Source: an uncultured Caryophanales bacterium (GTDB lineage Bacteria > Bacillota_I > Bacilli_A > RF39 > UBA660). From it: a stretch of DNA of 64,000 nucleotides. The notes under the pieces are model-generated. The model was not told the origin of the DNA. It ran no database searches and worked only from the letters and a program-made list of their open reading frames with translations. Below, piece after piece: positions 16,834 through 25,374 of this stretch (positions within the stretch are counted from its first letter, which is position 1; every line of letters begins with the position of its first letter). A program made the translations under genes and the position numbers. The stretch lies in NCBI GenBank assembly GCA_946628045.1, contig CAMOVZ010000006.1, positions 1 to 64,000 of the forward strand. Reading direction: 5' to 3'.

Positions 16834-18597
16834 ATGAAAAAGAATAAAAAGCATAAATGGAAATATAGAGTAAATATAAAGAAAAAAATCTTAGTACTAG
16901 TAATACTAGGAGTTACTTTGTTTATAGGATTAGGTTATTCCATATTAGAAAGTAATTTAAATGTTTTTGGAACTTTAATGGTAGGACAACCATTTGTAAC
17001 AGTAACATTTGATGCAGATGGTGGAACAGTAACACCTTCCTCAAAAAACTATATAAGAAATAATAATTATATAGATTTACCTACACCTACAAAACAAGGC
17101 TATGATTTTTTAGGATGGAATGGTAAAAATTTATTAAATTATAATGATTTAACTAATATAAGTGGTGGAGATAGTGGGATAACAATAGATAATGATGGTA
17201 GTATAAGTGATACTACTCCAACTACAGATGATAGAGGACCCGATTATGACGATAACGAAGGTTGGAGGGTAAATTTATCACAAGGAACATATACAATATC
17301 ATTAAATTTTTCTCAACAATCTACTAATAATTACAGTGAACTTAAAGTTGTGGATGGAGATTATAATAAATATTGTAGCGATAGTATAAAAAATGAAGAT
17401 AATCATACTTGTACTTTTGATTTAGCCGACAAACAAACTATTAATGTAGTAATAAAAGGATATGATGGTATATATAAAGTGCAATTAGAAGAAGGAGAAG
17501 AAGCAACATCTTGGGAACCATACTATATAACAAATGATACACCAATAACACAAACAACAAACCATACATTAAAGGCAATATGGAAATTACATGAATATGT
17601 TGTTAGTTTTAATGCTAACGGAGGTAGTGGTGGGCAATCAACTAATGTATCGGCAATATATAATGAACCAATGCCAGCAATATCCACAACATCACCAACA
17701 AGAAGTGGTTATAGTTTTCTAGGGTGGTATGATGATGCTGATTATACTAAAGGAACACAATACTATGATAAAAATGCTAATAGTGTAAGAAATTATGATA
17801 AAACAAATAATCTAATTCTATATGCTGGATGGAGTAATGGTTTAGAAGTAGGAGATTATTTTACATTAGTACCAGATGCAGCAACAGCAAAAAGCAACGT
17901 ACAATATATTTCTTGTAATACTCCAACAGCAGATCAAACTCTTTGGAGAGTAATAAATGTAAATAATGATAAAACTGTAGAAGCAGTAAGCGAATATGTT
18001 TCAACTAATAATGCCTCAATAGCTGGAATGCCTACTGGATATAAAGATTTTGTTGCTGGACTACAATCTATAGCAAGTAATTATGCAAAAAGTGGATACA
18101 CAATAGCAACTCGTATGTTTGGGTTCGATGGACAAACTCTTTCCATATCAGATGCATCAGAATTTACTTCAAATACATCAACAACATATACAATCCCAAC
18201 ACCAACACCAGATACAGGAACAGGTGAAGAGTATGGTGATGGAGTGTTTGGAGATAGCTTATACCTAAGAGATTATCAGTTAGTAAGTGCTGTATATATG
18301 ACAGATACTACAACGTATGGATCTTCTGGATTAATTGCTTATGACAAAGAAAACACTGCTAAAGAATATTTTATAACATCACGTTATTATACTTGGTCCA
18401 GATTTGCAGGAAAATCTTTTTCAGCACGATACATTGATACTAGTGGCAACATAAAAAGTCAATATATTGTCCATTACTATAGTAACTGGGATTATAATAG
18501 CGCTAATTATGCAGTGCGTCCTATAATAACTCTAAGATCCGGTATTACTATAGCTAGTGGAACTGGAACAAAAAATGATCCATTTAATTTAAATTAA
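16834..18597 (+). CDS. Membrane-anchored surface protein with Listeria-Bacteroides repeats and a lectin-like C-terminus
   Basis: Likely extracellular protein of 587 residues. A basic N-terminus and one membrane helix (about residues 18-35) are followed by GYSILESNLNVFGT, a motif shared with other anchored proteins in this window. Two InlB-B-type repeats follow, each with VTFDADGG or VSFNANGG and a GYxFLGW ending, near residues 50-90 and 250-330. Between them is a carbohydrate-binding-like segment with LEEGEEATSWEPYY, a phrase common in phage tail and cell-wall proteins. The last 240 residues form a domain ending in NYAVRPIITLRSG and a GTGTKNDPF tail. There is no LPXTG motif. The ligand is unknown; adhesion is an inference. 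Confidence 0.78.
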   Translation: MKKNKKHKWKYRVNIKKKILVLVILGVTLFIGLGYSILESNLNVFGTLMVGQPFVTVTFDADGGTVTPSSKNYIRNNNYIDLPTPTKQGYDFLGWNGKNLLNYNDLTNISGGDSGITIDNDGSISDTTPTTDDRGPDYDDNEGWRVNLSQGTYTISLNFSQQSTNNYSELKVVDGDYNKYCSDSIKNEDNHTCTFDLADKQTINVVIKGYDGIYKVQLEEGEEATSWEPYYITNDTPITQTTNHTLKAIWKLHEYVVSFNANGGSGGQSTNVSAIYNEPMPAISTTSPTRSGYSFLGWYDDADYTKGTQYYDKNANSVRNYDKTNNLILYAGWSNGLEVGDYFTLVPDAATAKSNVQYISCNTPTADQTLWRVINVNNDKTVEAVSEYVSTNNASIAGMPTGYKDFVAGLQSIASNYAKSGYTIATRMFGFDGQTLSISDASEFTSNTSTTYTIPTPTPDTGTGEEYGDGVFGDSLYLRDYQLVSAVYMTDTTTYGSSGLIAYDKENTAKEYFITSRYYTWSRFAGKSFSARYIDTSGNIKSQYIVHYYSNWDYNSANYAVRPIITLRSGITIASGTGTKNDPFNLN

Positions 18598-18616
18598 AAT
18601 ATAGAAAGGTGATAAT

Positions 18617-19180
18617 ATGACTAAGACTAAGAATAAATTTAATGTAATTAAAGAAATAAAAAATCATGAAAAAAAATATACAATTTTCTTAGTTGTATTA
18701 TTTATCTTTTTAATTTTATTTACTGGATATTGTATATTATCTATTGATAATAAAAAATTAACAAATAATACAAAATCTATAAATTATAGATACAATTCAT
18801 TATCTAGTTCATTTCAAATAATCACATTAACTAATAAAAATATAATGGATGATATAAGTGGATTGAATACTAATAAAGTATTAATACATATAGAAAATAG
18901 TACTAATAAAAACTACGATTATAAAATAGTTCTAAAAAAAGATAAATCAACAACTAAAATGTGTAGTTGTCCAGAACACAATGATGACTATAAATATATA
19001 AAATATTCTATTAATGGAAAAAATGTATTAAAACTAGATAGTAACTATGTTATATATAAAGGTACTTTAAAGAAAGATGAAAAAAAAGATTTATTAGTAA
19101 ATATATGGCTAGATCAATCTACAAATAATGATTATCATTATCATGGATATTTTAAAGTAGAAAAGATAAATCAAGATTAA
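18617..19180 (+). CDS. Membrane-anchored protein of unknown function, 187 aa
   Basis: One N-terminal membrane helix (about residues 23-42) with a lysine-rich cytoplasmic head, then an outside domain of about 140 residues rich in beta-type alternation (VLIHIENSTNKNYDYKIVL; GTLKKDEKKDLLVNIWL). A CSCPEH segment supplies two cysteines and a histidine. The layout resembles the small anchored proteins at 43731 and 45658. It starts 19 bases after the surface protein gene with an AGGTGATA ribosome site and no terminator between, so the two are probably co-expressed. Function not recognised. Confidence 0.7.
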   Translation: MTKTKNKFNVIKEIKNHEKKYTIFLVVLFIFLILFTGYCILSIDNKKLTNNTKSINYRYNSLSSSFQIITLTNKNIMDDISGLNTNKVLIHIENSTNKNYDYKIVLKKDKSTTKMCSCPEHNDDYKYIKYSINGKNVLKLDSNYVIYKGTLKKDEKKDLLVNIWLDQSTNNDYHYHGYFKVEKINQD

Positions 19181-19200
19181 ATTAAATCTTGATTTTTATT
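19169..19200 (+). terminator. Terminator between convergent genes
   Basis: AATCAAGATT / AATCTTGATT (10 bp, 6-base loop) followed by TTTTATTTTA. It serves the forward gene; the reverse hydrolase gene ends at 19196. Confidence 0.8.
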
Positions 19201-19948
19201 TTAAATATTTTTCTAATATTTTATTAGTTAAATAAGGATTATCTAGATAAGAAAAATGATTTGAATTTTTATATATAATTAATCCTGAATTTTTAATTAT
19301 TTTATTTAAATAGTAAGCATCTTTTAAAGGAGTATCTAAATCATTTTCTCCCCATATAATTAATGTATCAGTTTCAATACTTTTATAATATTTAGATAAA
19401 TTTACTTTTATTATATTTTGAAAAGTTAATCTCATAGTATTAGGAATATTTCTATAATCTATAGAAGAAAATTTTGAAAGTAAAATCTGTCTATATTTTT
19501 CTTGTTTTAATTTAGGTAATAAGTATGTCAATTTTTTTAATAATTTATATAATTTATTTTTCATAAATAATTTTAAATTAAATCTCTTAATCCCAGCTAC
19601 ATCAAAAAGTATTAGCTTTTTTACTTTTAATTTATATTTAGATATCAATATTGAAGATATTCTTCCACCAAAAGAATGAGCTATTAAACTTATATTATTT
19701 ATATTATTATCTTTTATAAAATTATATATTAAATCTGCATAATCATATATAGTTAATTCTTTATTTGGAATAGGACTATTTCCAAAAGATGGATAATCTA
19801 TTATATATATTTTATATTTATCTTTTAATAGATTAATTATATTTATAAATGTATTTCTAGTATTACCCCAACCAGGTAATATTAAAATAGTTTTTTTACT
19901 ATTTCCATATGTTTCATAGTATATAGATAAATCGTTATATTTATACAT
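19196..19948 (-). CDS. Alpha/beta hydrolase
   Basis: Small cytosolic alpha/beta-fold hydrolase of 250 residues. The oxyanion strand is LPGWGNTRNTF. The nucleophile elbow is AHSFGG with S92. The acid is in WGENDLDTP (D203 or D205) and the base in SNHFSYLDNP (H231). The cap region (about residues 120-190) is short and lysine/leucine-rich. The substrate cannot be predicted; relatives include esterases and haloperoxidase-like hydrolases. The start is supported by AGGTGA on the reverse strand. It stands alone, convergent with the preceding gene and divergent from the ncRNA. Confidence 0.85.
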   Translation of the reverse strand: MYKYNDLSIYYETYGNSKKTILILPGWGNTRNTFINIINLLKDKYKIYIIDYPSFGNSPIPNKELTIYDYADLIYNFIKDNNINNISLIAHSFGGRISSILISKYKLKVKKLILFDVAGIKRFNLKLFMKNKLYKLLKKLTYLLPKLKQEKYRQILLSKFSSIDYRNIPNTMRLTFQNIIKVNLSKYYKSIETDTLIIWGENDLDTPLKDAYYLNKIIKNSGLIIYKNSNHFSYLDNPYLTNKILEKYLK

Positions 19949-19996
19949 ATATTCACCTATAGTAATTTATGAAAATATAAAAATAGTGTGAAATAC

Positions 19997-20026
19997 TTGT
20001 CTTTTAAATCTTTAATATAGTATAAT
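19997..20026 (+). promoter_or_regulatory. Promoter of the 20033 ncRNA
   Basis: TTGTCT (19997-20002), an 18-base spacer and TATAAT (20021-20026), placing the start at or near 20033. Confidence 0.7.
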
Positions 20027-20032
20027 TAAATT

Positions 20033-20213
20033 GTCAGAGAGATACGAACAGGCACATATAAAACCGACTATAATAACGATACGGGAGTTCGGATCAGTTA
20101 TCCGTGTTGAATGCCTATTTTTAATGGGAATCCTAAAGATAGCGTATGGACACCCACCTGGTCATAAGATTAGGTTTTATCGTTCGCCCAAGACGGTCCC
20201 TCTGACTTTTTTT
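20033..20213 (+). ncRNA. ssrS: Structured non-coding RNA, probable 6S RNA
   Basis: About 180 bases bounded by a promoter and a T-run. GTCAGAG (20033-20039) pairs with CTCTGAC (20200-20206), which runs into TTTTTTT. Inside, CGAAC pairs with GTTCG and ATAAAACC with GGTTTTAT, giving a long rod with internal loops; GGAT/ATCC forms an inner hairpin. The base composition is visibly richer in G and C than the surroundings. Size, rod shape and position between aspS and tcdA fit the Bacillus 6S-1 RNA (bsrA) locus as I recall it. 6S RNA binds sigma-A RNA polymerase. A 64-codon open frame through it is judged accidental. Confidence 0.65.
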
Positions 20214-20214
20214 G

Positions 20215-20243
20215 TTGATTTTTAAACATATTTATGATATTAT
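20215..20243 (+). promoter_or_regulatory. Promoter for the 20280 gene and tcdA
   Basis: TTGATT (20215-20220), a 17-base spacer and TATTAT (20238-20243), directly after the ncRNA terminator. Confidence 0.55.
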
Positions 20244-20279
20244 AGTTCTTGCCCGTAAAGGATGTAAGAGGTGATATTA

Positions 20280-21125
20280 ATGTTGATACTACCGATTGTT
20301 AATAGAAATCGAGTTATGAACGTTGAAATTAGACTTAGAAATGCAAGAAAAATAAAAACAGATGTTTTTTATAGAGATGCTTCAGAAAGTGATATCATTG
20401 TAAATAGAGAAAAATTTTCTGATTCCACTTTTAAAGATTTAAGAGAAGAAAATGCTCCAACAGATTTCATTAGATCTAAATCAATTTTATATCCTAGAAA
20501 TTTCTTAGTAACAACAAAGCAAAGAACTGATTCAAAAAATTATGATGTATATGAAGTAAGTCAACCTCCTAGAAAAGTAAATACATGTTTAGATAAATTA
20601 TATGGAAAAGCAATCACAGACTTAAGAAAGAAAATTCCAGGTGTTAAAAATAGAGGAAGATATGTATCTTTTGAAAAATTAGGTATGAATGATTATTTAA
20701 CTGATGAGAAAATAGCTAAACTACAAAGAGTAGTAAAAGAAGAACGAGACCAAACAAAATGGCCTGAATTATTTGAAAAAGAAGGTATTTCAGATATATC
20801 TAATACATTAGATTTTATTAATAACTTTGAATGTACTGTAGTAAGTGATACAACTATTCCAGAAGATAGTATGAAGGATACATTAAAATCATTAGAAATA
20901 ATTAATACTAGAGATTATAAAAACTTAAATAATTATTATAAAATGGCTAAAAGAAATGCAGATATATATACTAAAATATCTTATATAAATAAAATCATGT
21001 ATGATAAACCATTAACTTTAATTCAATCAGAAAAACAAAAACAATTAATAAAGAAACAAAATGAAGTTTATAAACCTGTTCAATTAACTGGTTTAATTGG
21101 TGAAATTGATGAAAGAGTTGCATAA
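20280..21125 (+). CDS. Hypothetical protein, 281 aa
   Basis: Not recognised. A soluble, lysine-rich protein with no membrane segment and few cysteines. The N-terminal half contains FYRDASESDIIVNREKF and SILYPRNFLVTTKQRTDS, which suggest a mixed alpha/beta domain. The C-terminal half is helical. The start at 20280 follows AGGTGA; an in-frame GTG at 20271 overlaps that site. It overlaps tcdA by 17 bases and shares its promoter, so a connection to tRNA modification or to regulation of that operon is possible but unproven. Confidence 0.7.
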   Translation: MLILPIVNRNRVMNVEIRLRNARKIKTDVFYRDASESDIIVNREKFSDSTFKDLREENAPTDFIRSKSILYPRNFLVTTKQRTDSKNYDVYEVSQPPRKVNTCLDKLYGKAITDLRKKIPGVKNRGRYVSFEKLGMNDYLTDEKIAKLQRVVKEERDQTKWPELFEKEGISDISNTLDFINNFECTVVSDTTIPEDSMKDTLKSLEIINTRDYKNLNNYYKMAKRNADIYTKISYINKIMYDKPLTLIQSEKQKQLIKKQNEVYKPVQLTGLIGEIDERVA

Positions 21126-21801
21126 ATTTAGTCGATTAGAAAAAATTATTGGTACAGATGCCTTAACAAATTTACAAAATAAAAGTGTACTTATATTAGG
21201 AGTAGGTGGAGTAGGAGGATACACAGTAGAATCCTTAGCTCGTAGTAATATAGGTACACTTATTTTAGTGGATTATGATAAAGTTGATGAAACTAATATA
21301 AATAGACAAATAGTAGCATTAACATCTACTATAGGTAAAAGTAAAGTAGATGTATTAGAAGAGCGAATTAAAGATATAAATAGTGATTGTAAAGTAATAA
21401 AAGTAAATAAGTTTATAGATGAAAATAATTTCTTAGAATTATTTAATAACAAAATAGATTACTTTGTAGATGCATGTGATACAGTATTAGTTAAAAAAAT
21501 AGTAATAAAAGAATGTTTGAAAAGAAATATACCTTTTATTAGTTCAATGGGTACTGGTAATAAATTAGATCCATCTAAGTTAGAAATAACAGATATTAGA
21601 AAAACAGTTAATGATCCATTAGCTAGAATATTAAGAAAATTTATTAAAGATGAAAAAATTAATAAAAAAGTTATGGTATTAAGTTCCAAAGAGCTTCCTA
21701 TTAAAACAGGTGATAGAACACCAGGAAGTAGTGCATTTGTACCAAGTAGTGCAGGATTATTAATTGCTAGTTACATAGTAAGAAGTTTTATAGAAAAATA
21801 A
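21109..21801 (+). CDS. tcdA: tRNA threonylcarbamoyladenosine dehydratase (TcdA/YrvM)
   Basis: E1-like ATP-dependent enzyme that cyclises t6A37 in tRNA. The nucleotide-binding motif GVGGVGG sits near residue 30, followed by LVDYDKVDETNINRQ, which contains the DxDxVxxxNxxRQ signature of the ThiF/HesA family. YFVDACDTV is the usual Asp/Cys strand, and GDRTPGSSAFVPSSAG is the TcdA-type C-terminal block. The length of 230 residues is typical. The start at 21109 is preceded by GGTGA. Position after aspS and the ncRNA agrees with Bacillus yrvM. Confidence 0.92.
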   Translation: MKELHKFSRLEKIIGTDALTNLQNKSVLILGVGGVGGYTVESLARSNIGTLILVDYDKVDETNINRQIVALTSTIGKSKVDVLEERIKDINSDCKVIKVNKFIDENNFLELFNNKIDYFVDACDTVLVKKIVIKECLKRNIPFISSMGTGNKLDPSKLEITDIRKTVNDPLARILRKFIKDEKINKKVMVLSSKELPIKTGDRTPGSSAFVPSSAGLLIASYIVRSFIEK

Positions 21802-21827
21802 AAAGAACTAATTTTAGTTCTTTTTTT
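21801..21827 (+). terminator. Bidirectional terminator between tcdA and lexA
   Basis: AAAAGAACTAA / TTAGTTCTTTT with T residues after it on the forward strand and A residues before it, so it can serve both convergent genes. Confidence 0.85.
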
Positions 21828-21828
21828 A

Positions 21829-22446
21829 TTAAAATTTTCTATATAAACCAATAGCTTTACCTAAAATCGTACATTCTTTTAGTATGATTGGTTCCATAGT
21901 ATCATTTTCAGGTTGTAGTCTGAAATATCCGTCTTCTTTATAAAATGTTTTAACAGTAGCTTCATTATTTTCGTTCATTGCAACAACTGTTTCCCCGTTT
22001 CTTGCAGTATTACATCTTTCTACTATTAATATATCTCCATCATATATTCCAACATTGATCATAGATTCACCACTTACCTTTAAAGTGAATACATCGTTTT
22101 TAGTAGTAAGTAAATTAGCAGGCAATGAAAAATATTCATCAGGTCGTTCTATTGCTTCAATAGGAGTACCAGCAGTTACTTTTCCAAGTAGTGGAACTTC
22201 AACTACATCATCTTCTTGTTTTAAATATTCATTAGGTACTAGTATTTCTAATGTTCTATTTTTATTATCATCTTTTTTAATATATCCTTTTTCTTCTAAC
22301 TTCTTTAAATGAAAATGAATAGTAGCTGGACTAGATAAATGAGCTTCTTCTCCAATTTCTCTAACAGTAGGTGGATAACCGTTCTTAGCAATTAATTTCT
22401 TTAATATTTGTAATATAACATTTTGTTTATCAGTAAGTTTTTCCAT
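21829..22446 (-). CDS. lexA: SOS response repressor LexA
   Basis: Represses DNA-damage genes and self-cleaves when RecA is activated. The N-terminal winged helix includes GYPPTVREIGEEAHLSSPATIHFHL-like spacing typical of LexA (residues 23-47). The cleavage site is A92-G93 in KVTAGTPIEA. The catalytic pair is S128 (VSGESM) and K166 (EATVKTF). At 205 residues it has the standard length. An AAAGGAGGAAG ribosome site supports the start. It is divergent from a small membrane peptide gene, the arrangement of lexA-yneA in Bacillus and lexA-sosA in Staphylococcus. Confidence 0.97.
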   Translation of the reverse strand: MEKLTDKQNVILQILKKLIAKNGYPPTVREIGEEAHLSSPATIHFHLKKLEEKGYIKKDDNKNRTLEILVPNEYLKQEDDVVEVPLLGKVTAGTPIEAIERPDEYFSLPANLLTTKNDVFTLKVSGESMINVGIYDGDILIVERCNTARNGETVVAMNENNEATVKTFYKEDGYFRLQPENDTMEPIILKECTILGKAIGLYRKF

Positions 22447-22469
22447 AAACTTCCTCCTTTAATAAATCA

Positions 22470-22509
22470 AGTTTAACACATAAAATGTCAAATGTCAAAC
22501 AAATGTTTT
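22470..22509 (-). promoter_or_regulatory. lexA promoter with a weak SOS box
   Basis: On the reverse strand TTGACA (22498-22493), a 17-base spacer and TAAACT (22475-22470) precede lexA. A degenerate SOS-like box, CAAACAAATGTTTT on the forward strand (22496-22509), overlaps the -35 element and would allow autorepression. Confidence 0.65.
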
Positions 22510-22518
22510 AATTTTATA

Positions 22519-22547
22519 TTGACACGAACAAATATTCGTAGTAAGAT
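22519..22547 (+). promoter_or_regulatory. SOS-box promoter of the small membrane peptide
   Basis: TTGACA (22519-22524), a 17-base spacer and TAAGAT (22542-22547). The spacer holds CGAACAAATATTCG (22525-22538), one base off the Gram-positive LexA consensus CGAACRNRYGTTYG. LexA bound here would cover the promoter completely. Confidence 0.85.
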
Positions 22548-22576
22548 TGATTTATCAAAAGAAAGGAGTGGTTTAA

Positions 22577-22726
22577 ATGAAAAAGATTATAAAGAAAGGA
22601 ATTATTGTTGTAGGTATTTACCTAATATTTGCTGCGTATATTTTAATGGCATCAAATAGAATTGAAAGACTTGATAATAATGATAATACAGAAAAAGTAA
22701 ATGTTTCATTAAAGTTTAGTGATTAA
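22577..22726 (+). CDS. Small SOS-induced membrane peptide, YneA/SosA-like
   Basis: A 49-residue peptide starting MKKIIKKGIIVVGIYL, with one membrane helix (about residues 8-26) and a short charged, presumably outside tail. The ATG follows AAAGGAGTG at the right distance. It is expressed from a promoter containing an SOS box and is divergent from lexA. YneA (Bacillus) and SosA (Staphylococcus) are SOS-induced, membrane-bound division inhibitors in the same position. This peptide is shorter than either and lacks a LysM domain. Sequence similarity is not established; the function is inferred from context and layout. Confidence 0.78.
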   Translation: MKKIIKKGIIVVGIYLIFAAYILMASNRIERLDNNDNTEKVNVSLKFSD

Positions 22727-22762
22727 GTACTTTTTATGGTATACTAAAAGCAGGTGATAAAA

Positions 22763-25366
22763 ATGAAAAAAATAATTTTAGTAGATGGTAATAACTTATT
22801 ATTTAGAAGTTTTTATGCAACTGCATATCAAGGTGTTATTATGAAAAACTCTAAAGGTTTTCCTACTAATGCATTATATGGTTTTATTAATATGATGAAT
22901 AAGATAATTAATGAAGAAAAACCAAATTATATATTAGTTGCATTTGATAAAGGAAAAACCTTTAGACATGATAAGTATGCTGATTATAAAGCTGGAAGAA
23001 TGGCTATGCCTGATGAGTTAAAATTACAATTTCCTAAAGCAAAAGAAGTACTTGAAACTATGGGAATTAAGTATTTTGAAATTGAAAATTACGAAGCAGA
23101 TGACATAATTGGAACTCTATCTAGAATAGTAGATGAAGAAAGTGAATTCATTGGAACTATTATTAGTAGTGATAAAGACCTACTTCAACTAATCAGTGAT
23201 GAAGTAACAGTTAAATTATTAAAACAATCTGGTCATATAATGATGGATAAAGAAGAATTTAGAAAAACTTATGGAACTGATCCAATTAGAATGATAGATT
23301 TAAAAGCACTTATGGGAGATTCTAGTGATAATATTCCAGGAGTTAAAGGAATAGGTGAAAAAACAGCAATTAACCTAATAAGTAAATATGGTAGCCTAGA
23401 TGGTGTTTATTCCCATATTGATGAAATTAGTGGTAAAACAAAAGAAAAATTATTAGATGATAAAGAAAATGCATATAAGAGTTATGATATAGCTACTATC
23501 TATAGAGAAGTACCATTAGGATTTACATTAGAAGACTGTAAGTATGATGGATATAAACCTAGTGAATTTAAAAAATGCCTAGAAGAATTAGAGTTTTATT
23601 CATTACTTAAAAAATTAGATTTTAATACGGTAGAAGAAAAAGAAGAGAAGAAAGAAGAAAAAGTAGAAATAAAGGATATATCTAGTTTTAAAGAAAAAGA
23701 ATTTTCATTCTATTTAGAAACTAGAGGTAGTATTTATTCGAAAAGTGAAATCTTAGGAATGGGTATTTATGATGGAGAGTATGGATACTTTATTTCTAAA
23801 GATGAATTAGAAAAATATAAAGATTTATTTTTAAGTAACATAGAAAAATATACATATGATTTAAAAAAGAATATTGTAGTATTAAATAATTTAAATATTA
23901 AGATTAATAAATGTACATATGATACTATGATAGCTACATATTTACTTGATTATGTAGTAAAAGATGATATTTCTTTTGTAGCTAGAAGCTTTGATGTGGA
24001 AATACCAGACTATGAAACACTTTATGGTACTGATAAAAGACCTAAAGAAATAGATGAAGAATACTTAAAAGAAATATGTGTAAAAAAAGCAAAATTTATA
24101 TACGAAACAAAAAATACTATATTAGATAAATTAAAAAGTGAAGAAGAAATAGATTTATTCAATAATATAGAAATGCCTCTAACCAGTGTTCTTGCCGATA
24201 TGGAATTAACTGGTATTAAGGTAGATTGTAACTACTTGTCCGATGTAGAAAAAGACTTAGAAGAAAAGATGAAAATACTTGAAAAAGATATTTATAATGA
24301 TGCAGGAGTAGAATTCAATATCATGAGTCCAGCACAACTATCTAAAGTATTGTTTGAAGATCTTGCTATAAAATATCCTAAAAGAATAAAAGATAATAAA
24401 TATTCAACAAGTAAAGATATCTTAGATAAACTTATTAATGTTCATCCAATAATATCTAAGATATTAGAGTATAGAACACTTGCTAAATTATATACAAACT
24501 ATGCTGTAGGTTTAAAACAAGAAGTTCGTGAAGATGGAAGAATTCATACAATATTCACTCAAACTTTAACTCGTACAGGGCGACTTTCTAGTATTAGTCC
24601 TAATCTTCAAAATATCCCAGCTAGAAGTGAATATTCTAAATTAATTAGAAAAGCATTTATCCCAGATGAAGATAGTGTGATTCTATCAAGTGATTATTCA
24701 CAAGTAGAATTACGTGTATTTGCTTCTATGTCACATGTTAAAAACTTAATAGAAGCATTTAAAGAAGATAAAGATATTCATGCTAAAACAGCATCTGATA
24801 TATTCCACGTACCACTAGATAAAGTAACTAAAGATATGCGTCGTAATGCAAAAGCAGTTAATTTTGGTATACTTTATGGTATTAGTAGTTTTGGTCTATC
24901 TGAAGACTTAGGAATAGATATTAACACTGCAAAACAATTTATTGATAATTATTTAAAAACATATCCAGAAATAATTGAATATATGGAATCTAAAAAAGCA
25001 GAAGCTTATAAGTATGGTTATGTTAAAACATTAATGAATAGAAAAAGAGTTATTGAAGAGTTAAATAATAAGAATTACCTTATTAGAAGTAGTGGAGAGA
25101 GAATGGCGCTTAATACTCCTATTCAAGGAACAGCAGCTGATATTCTAAAGAAAGCTATGGTAGAAATATTTGATGAGTTTAATCGTCGTAATTTAAAAAG
25201 TAAAATGTTAATTCAAGTACACGATGAATTAGTATTCAATGTATTAAATTCTGAACTTGAAGAAGTAAAAGAAATAGTAAGAGATATAATGGAAAATACA
25301 TTTAAACTAGAAGTACCGCTAAAAGTAGATATAGAATATGGTACTAACTGGTATGAAGCAAAGTAG
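22763..25366 (+). CDS. polA: DNA polymerase I
   Basis: Repair and Okazaki-fragment polymerase of 867 residues. The N-terminal 5'-3' exonuclease is intact (LVDGNNLLFRSFYA; YEADDIIGTL; SSDKDLLQL; GDSSDNIPGVKGIG). The middle proofreading domain is degenerate: the DxE motif of the E. coli enzyme is FYLET here, and the later Asp positions are also lost. The polymerase domain has motif A (SDYSQVELRV), motif B (RRNAKAVNFGILYG) and motif C (QVHDELVF). Proofreading activity is therefore unlikely, as in Bacillus. ATG 22763 has AGGTGATAAAA upstream. It is followed at once by mutM. Confidence 0.97.
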   Translation: MKKIILVDGNNLLFRSFYATAYQGVIMKNSKGFPTNALYGFINMMNKIINEEKPNYILVAFDKGKTFRHDKYADYKAGRMAMPDELKLQFPKAKEVLETMGIKYFEIENYEADDIIGTLSRIVDEESEFIGTIISSDKDLLQLISDEVTVKLLKQSGHIMMDKEEFRKTYGTDPIRMIDLKALMGDSSDNIPGVKGIGEKTAINLISKYGSLDGVYSHIDEISGKTKEKLLDDKENAYKSYDIATIYREVPLGFTLEDCKYDGYKPSEFKKCLEELEFYSLLKKLDFNTVEEKEEKKEEKVEIKDISSFKEKEFSFYLETRGSIYSKSEILGMGIYDGEYGYFISKDELEKYKDLFLSNIEKYTYDLKKNIVVLNNLNIKINKCTYDTMIATYLLDYVVKDDISFVARSFDVEIPDYETLYGTDKRPKEIDEEYLKEICVKKAKFIYETKNTILDKLKSEEEIDLFNNIEMPLTSVLADMELTGIKVDCNYLSDVEKDLEEKMKILEKDIYNDAGVEFNIMSPAQLSKVLFEDLAIKYPKRIKDNKYSTSKDILDKLINVHPIISKILEYRTLAKLYTNYAVGLKQEVREDGRIHTIFTQTLTRTGRLSSISPNLQNIPARSEYSKLIRKAFIPDEDSVILSSDYSQVELRVFASMSHVKNLIEAFKEDKDIHAKTASDIFHVPLDKVTKDMRRNAKAVNFGILYGISSFGLSEDLGIDINTAKQFIDNYLKTYPEIIEYMESKKAEAYKYGYVKTLMNRKRVIEELNNKNYLIRSSGERMALNTPIQGTAADILKKAMVEIFDEFNRRNLKSKMLIQVHDELVFNVLNSELEEVKEIVRDIMENTFKLEVPLKVDIEYGTNWYEAK

Positions 25367-25374
25367 GTGAAGTT

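Noticed and set aside
20031..20225. 64-codon open frame over the ncRNA
   Set aside because: It begins at the predicted transcription start without a ribosome site, uses codons unlike the genome, and crosses the RNA's closing stem and T-run.
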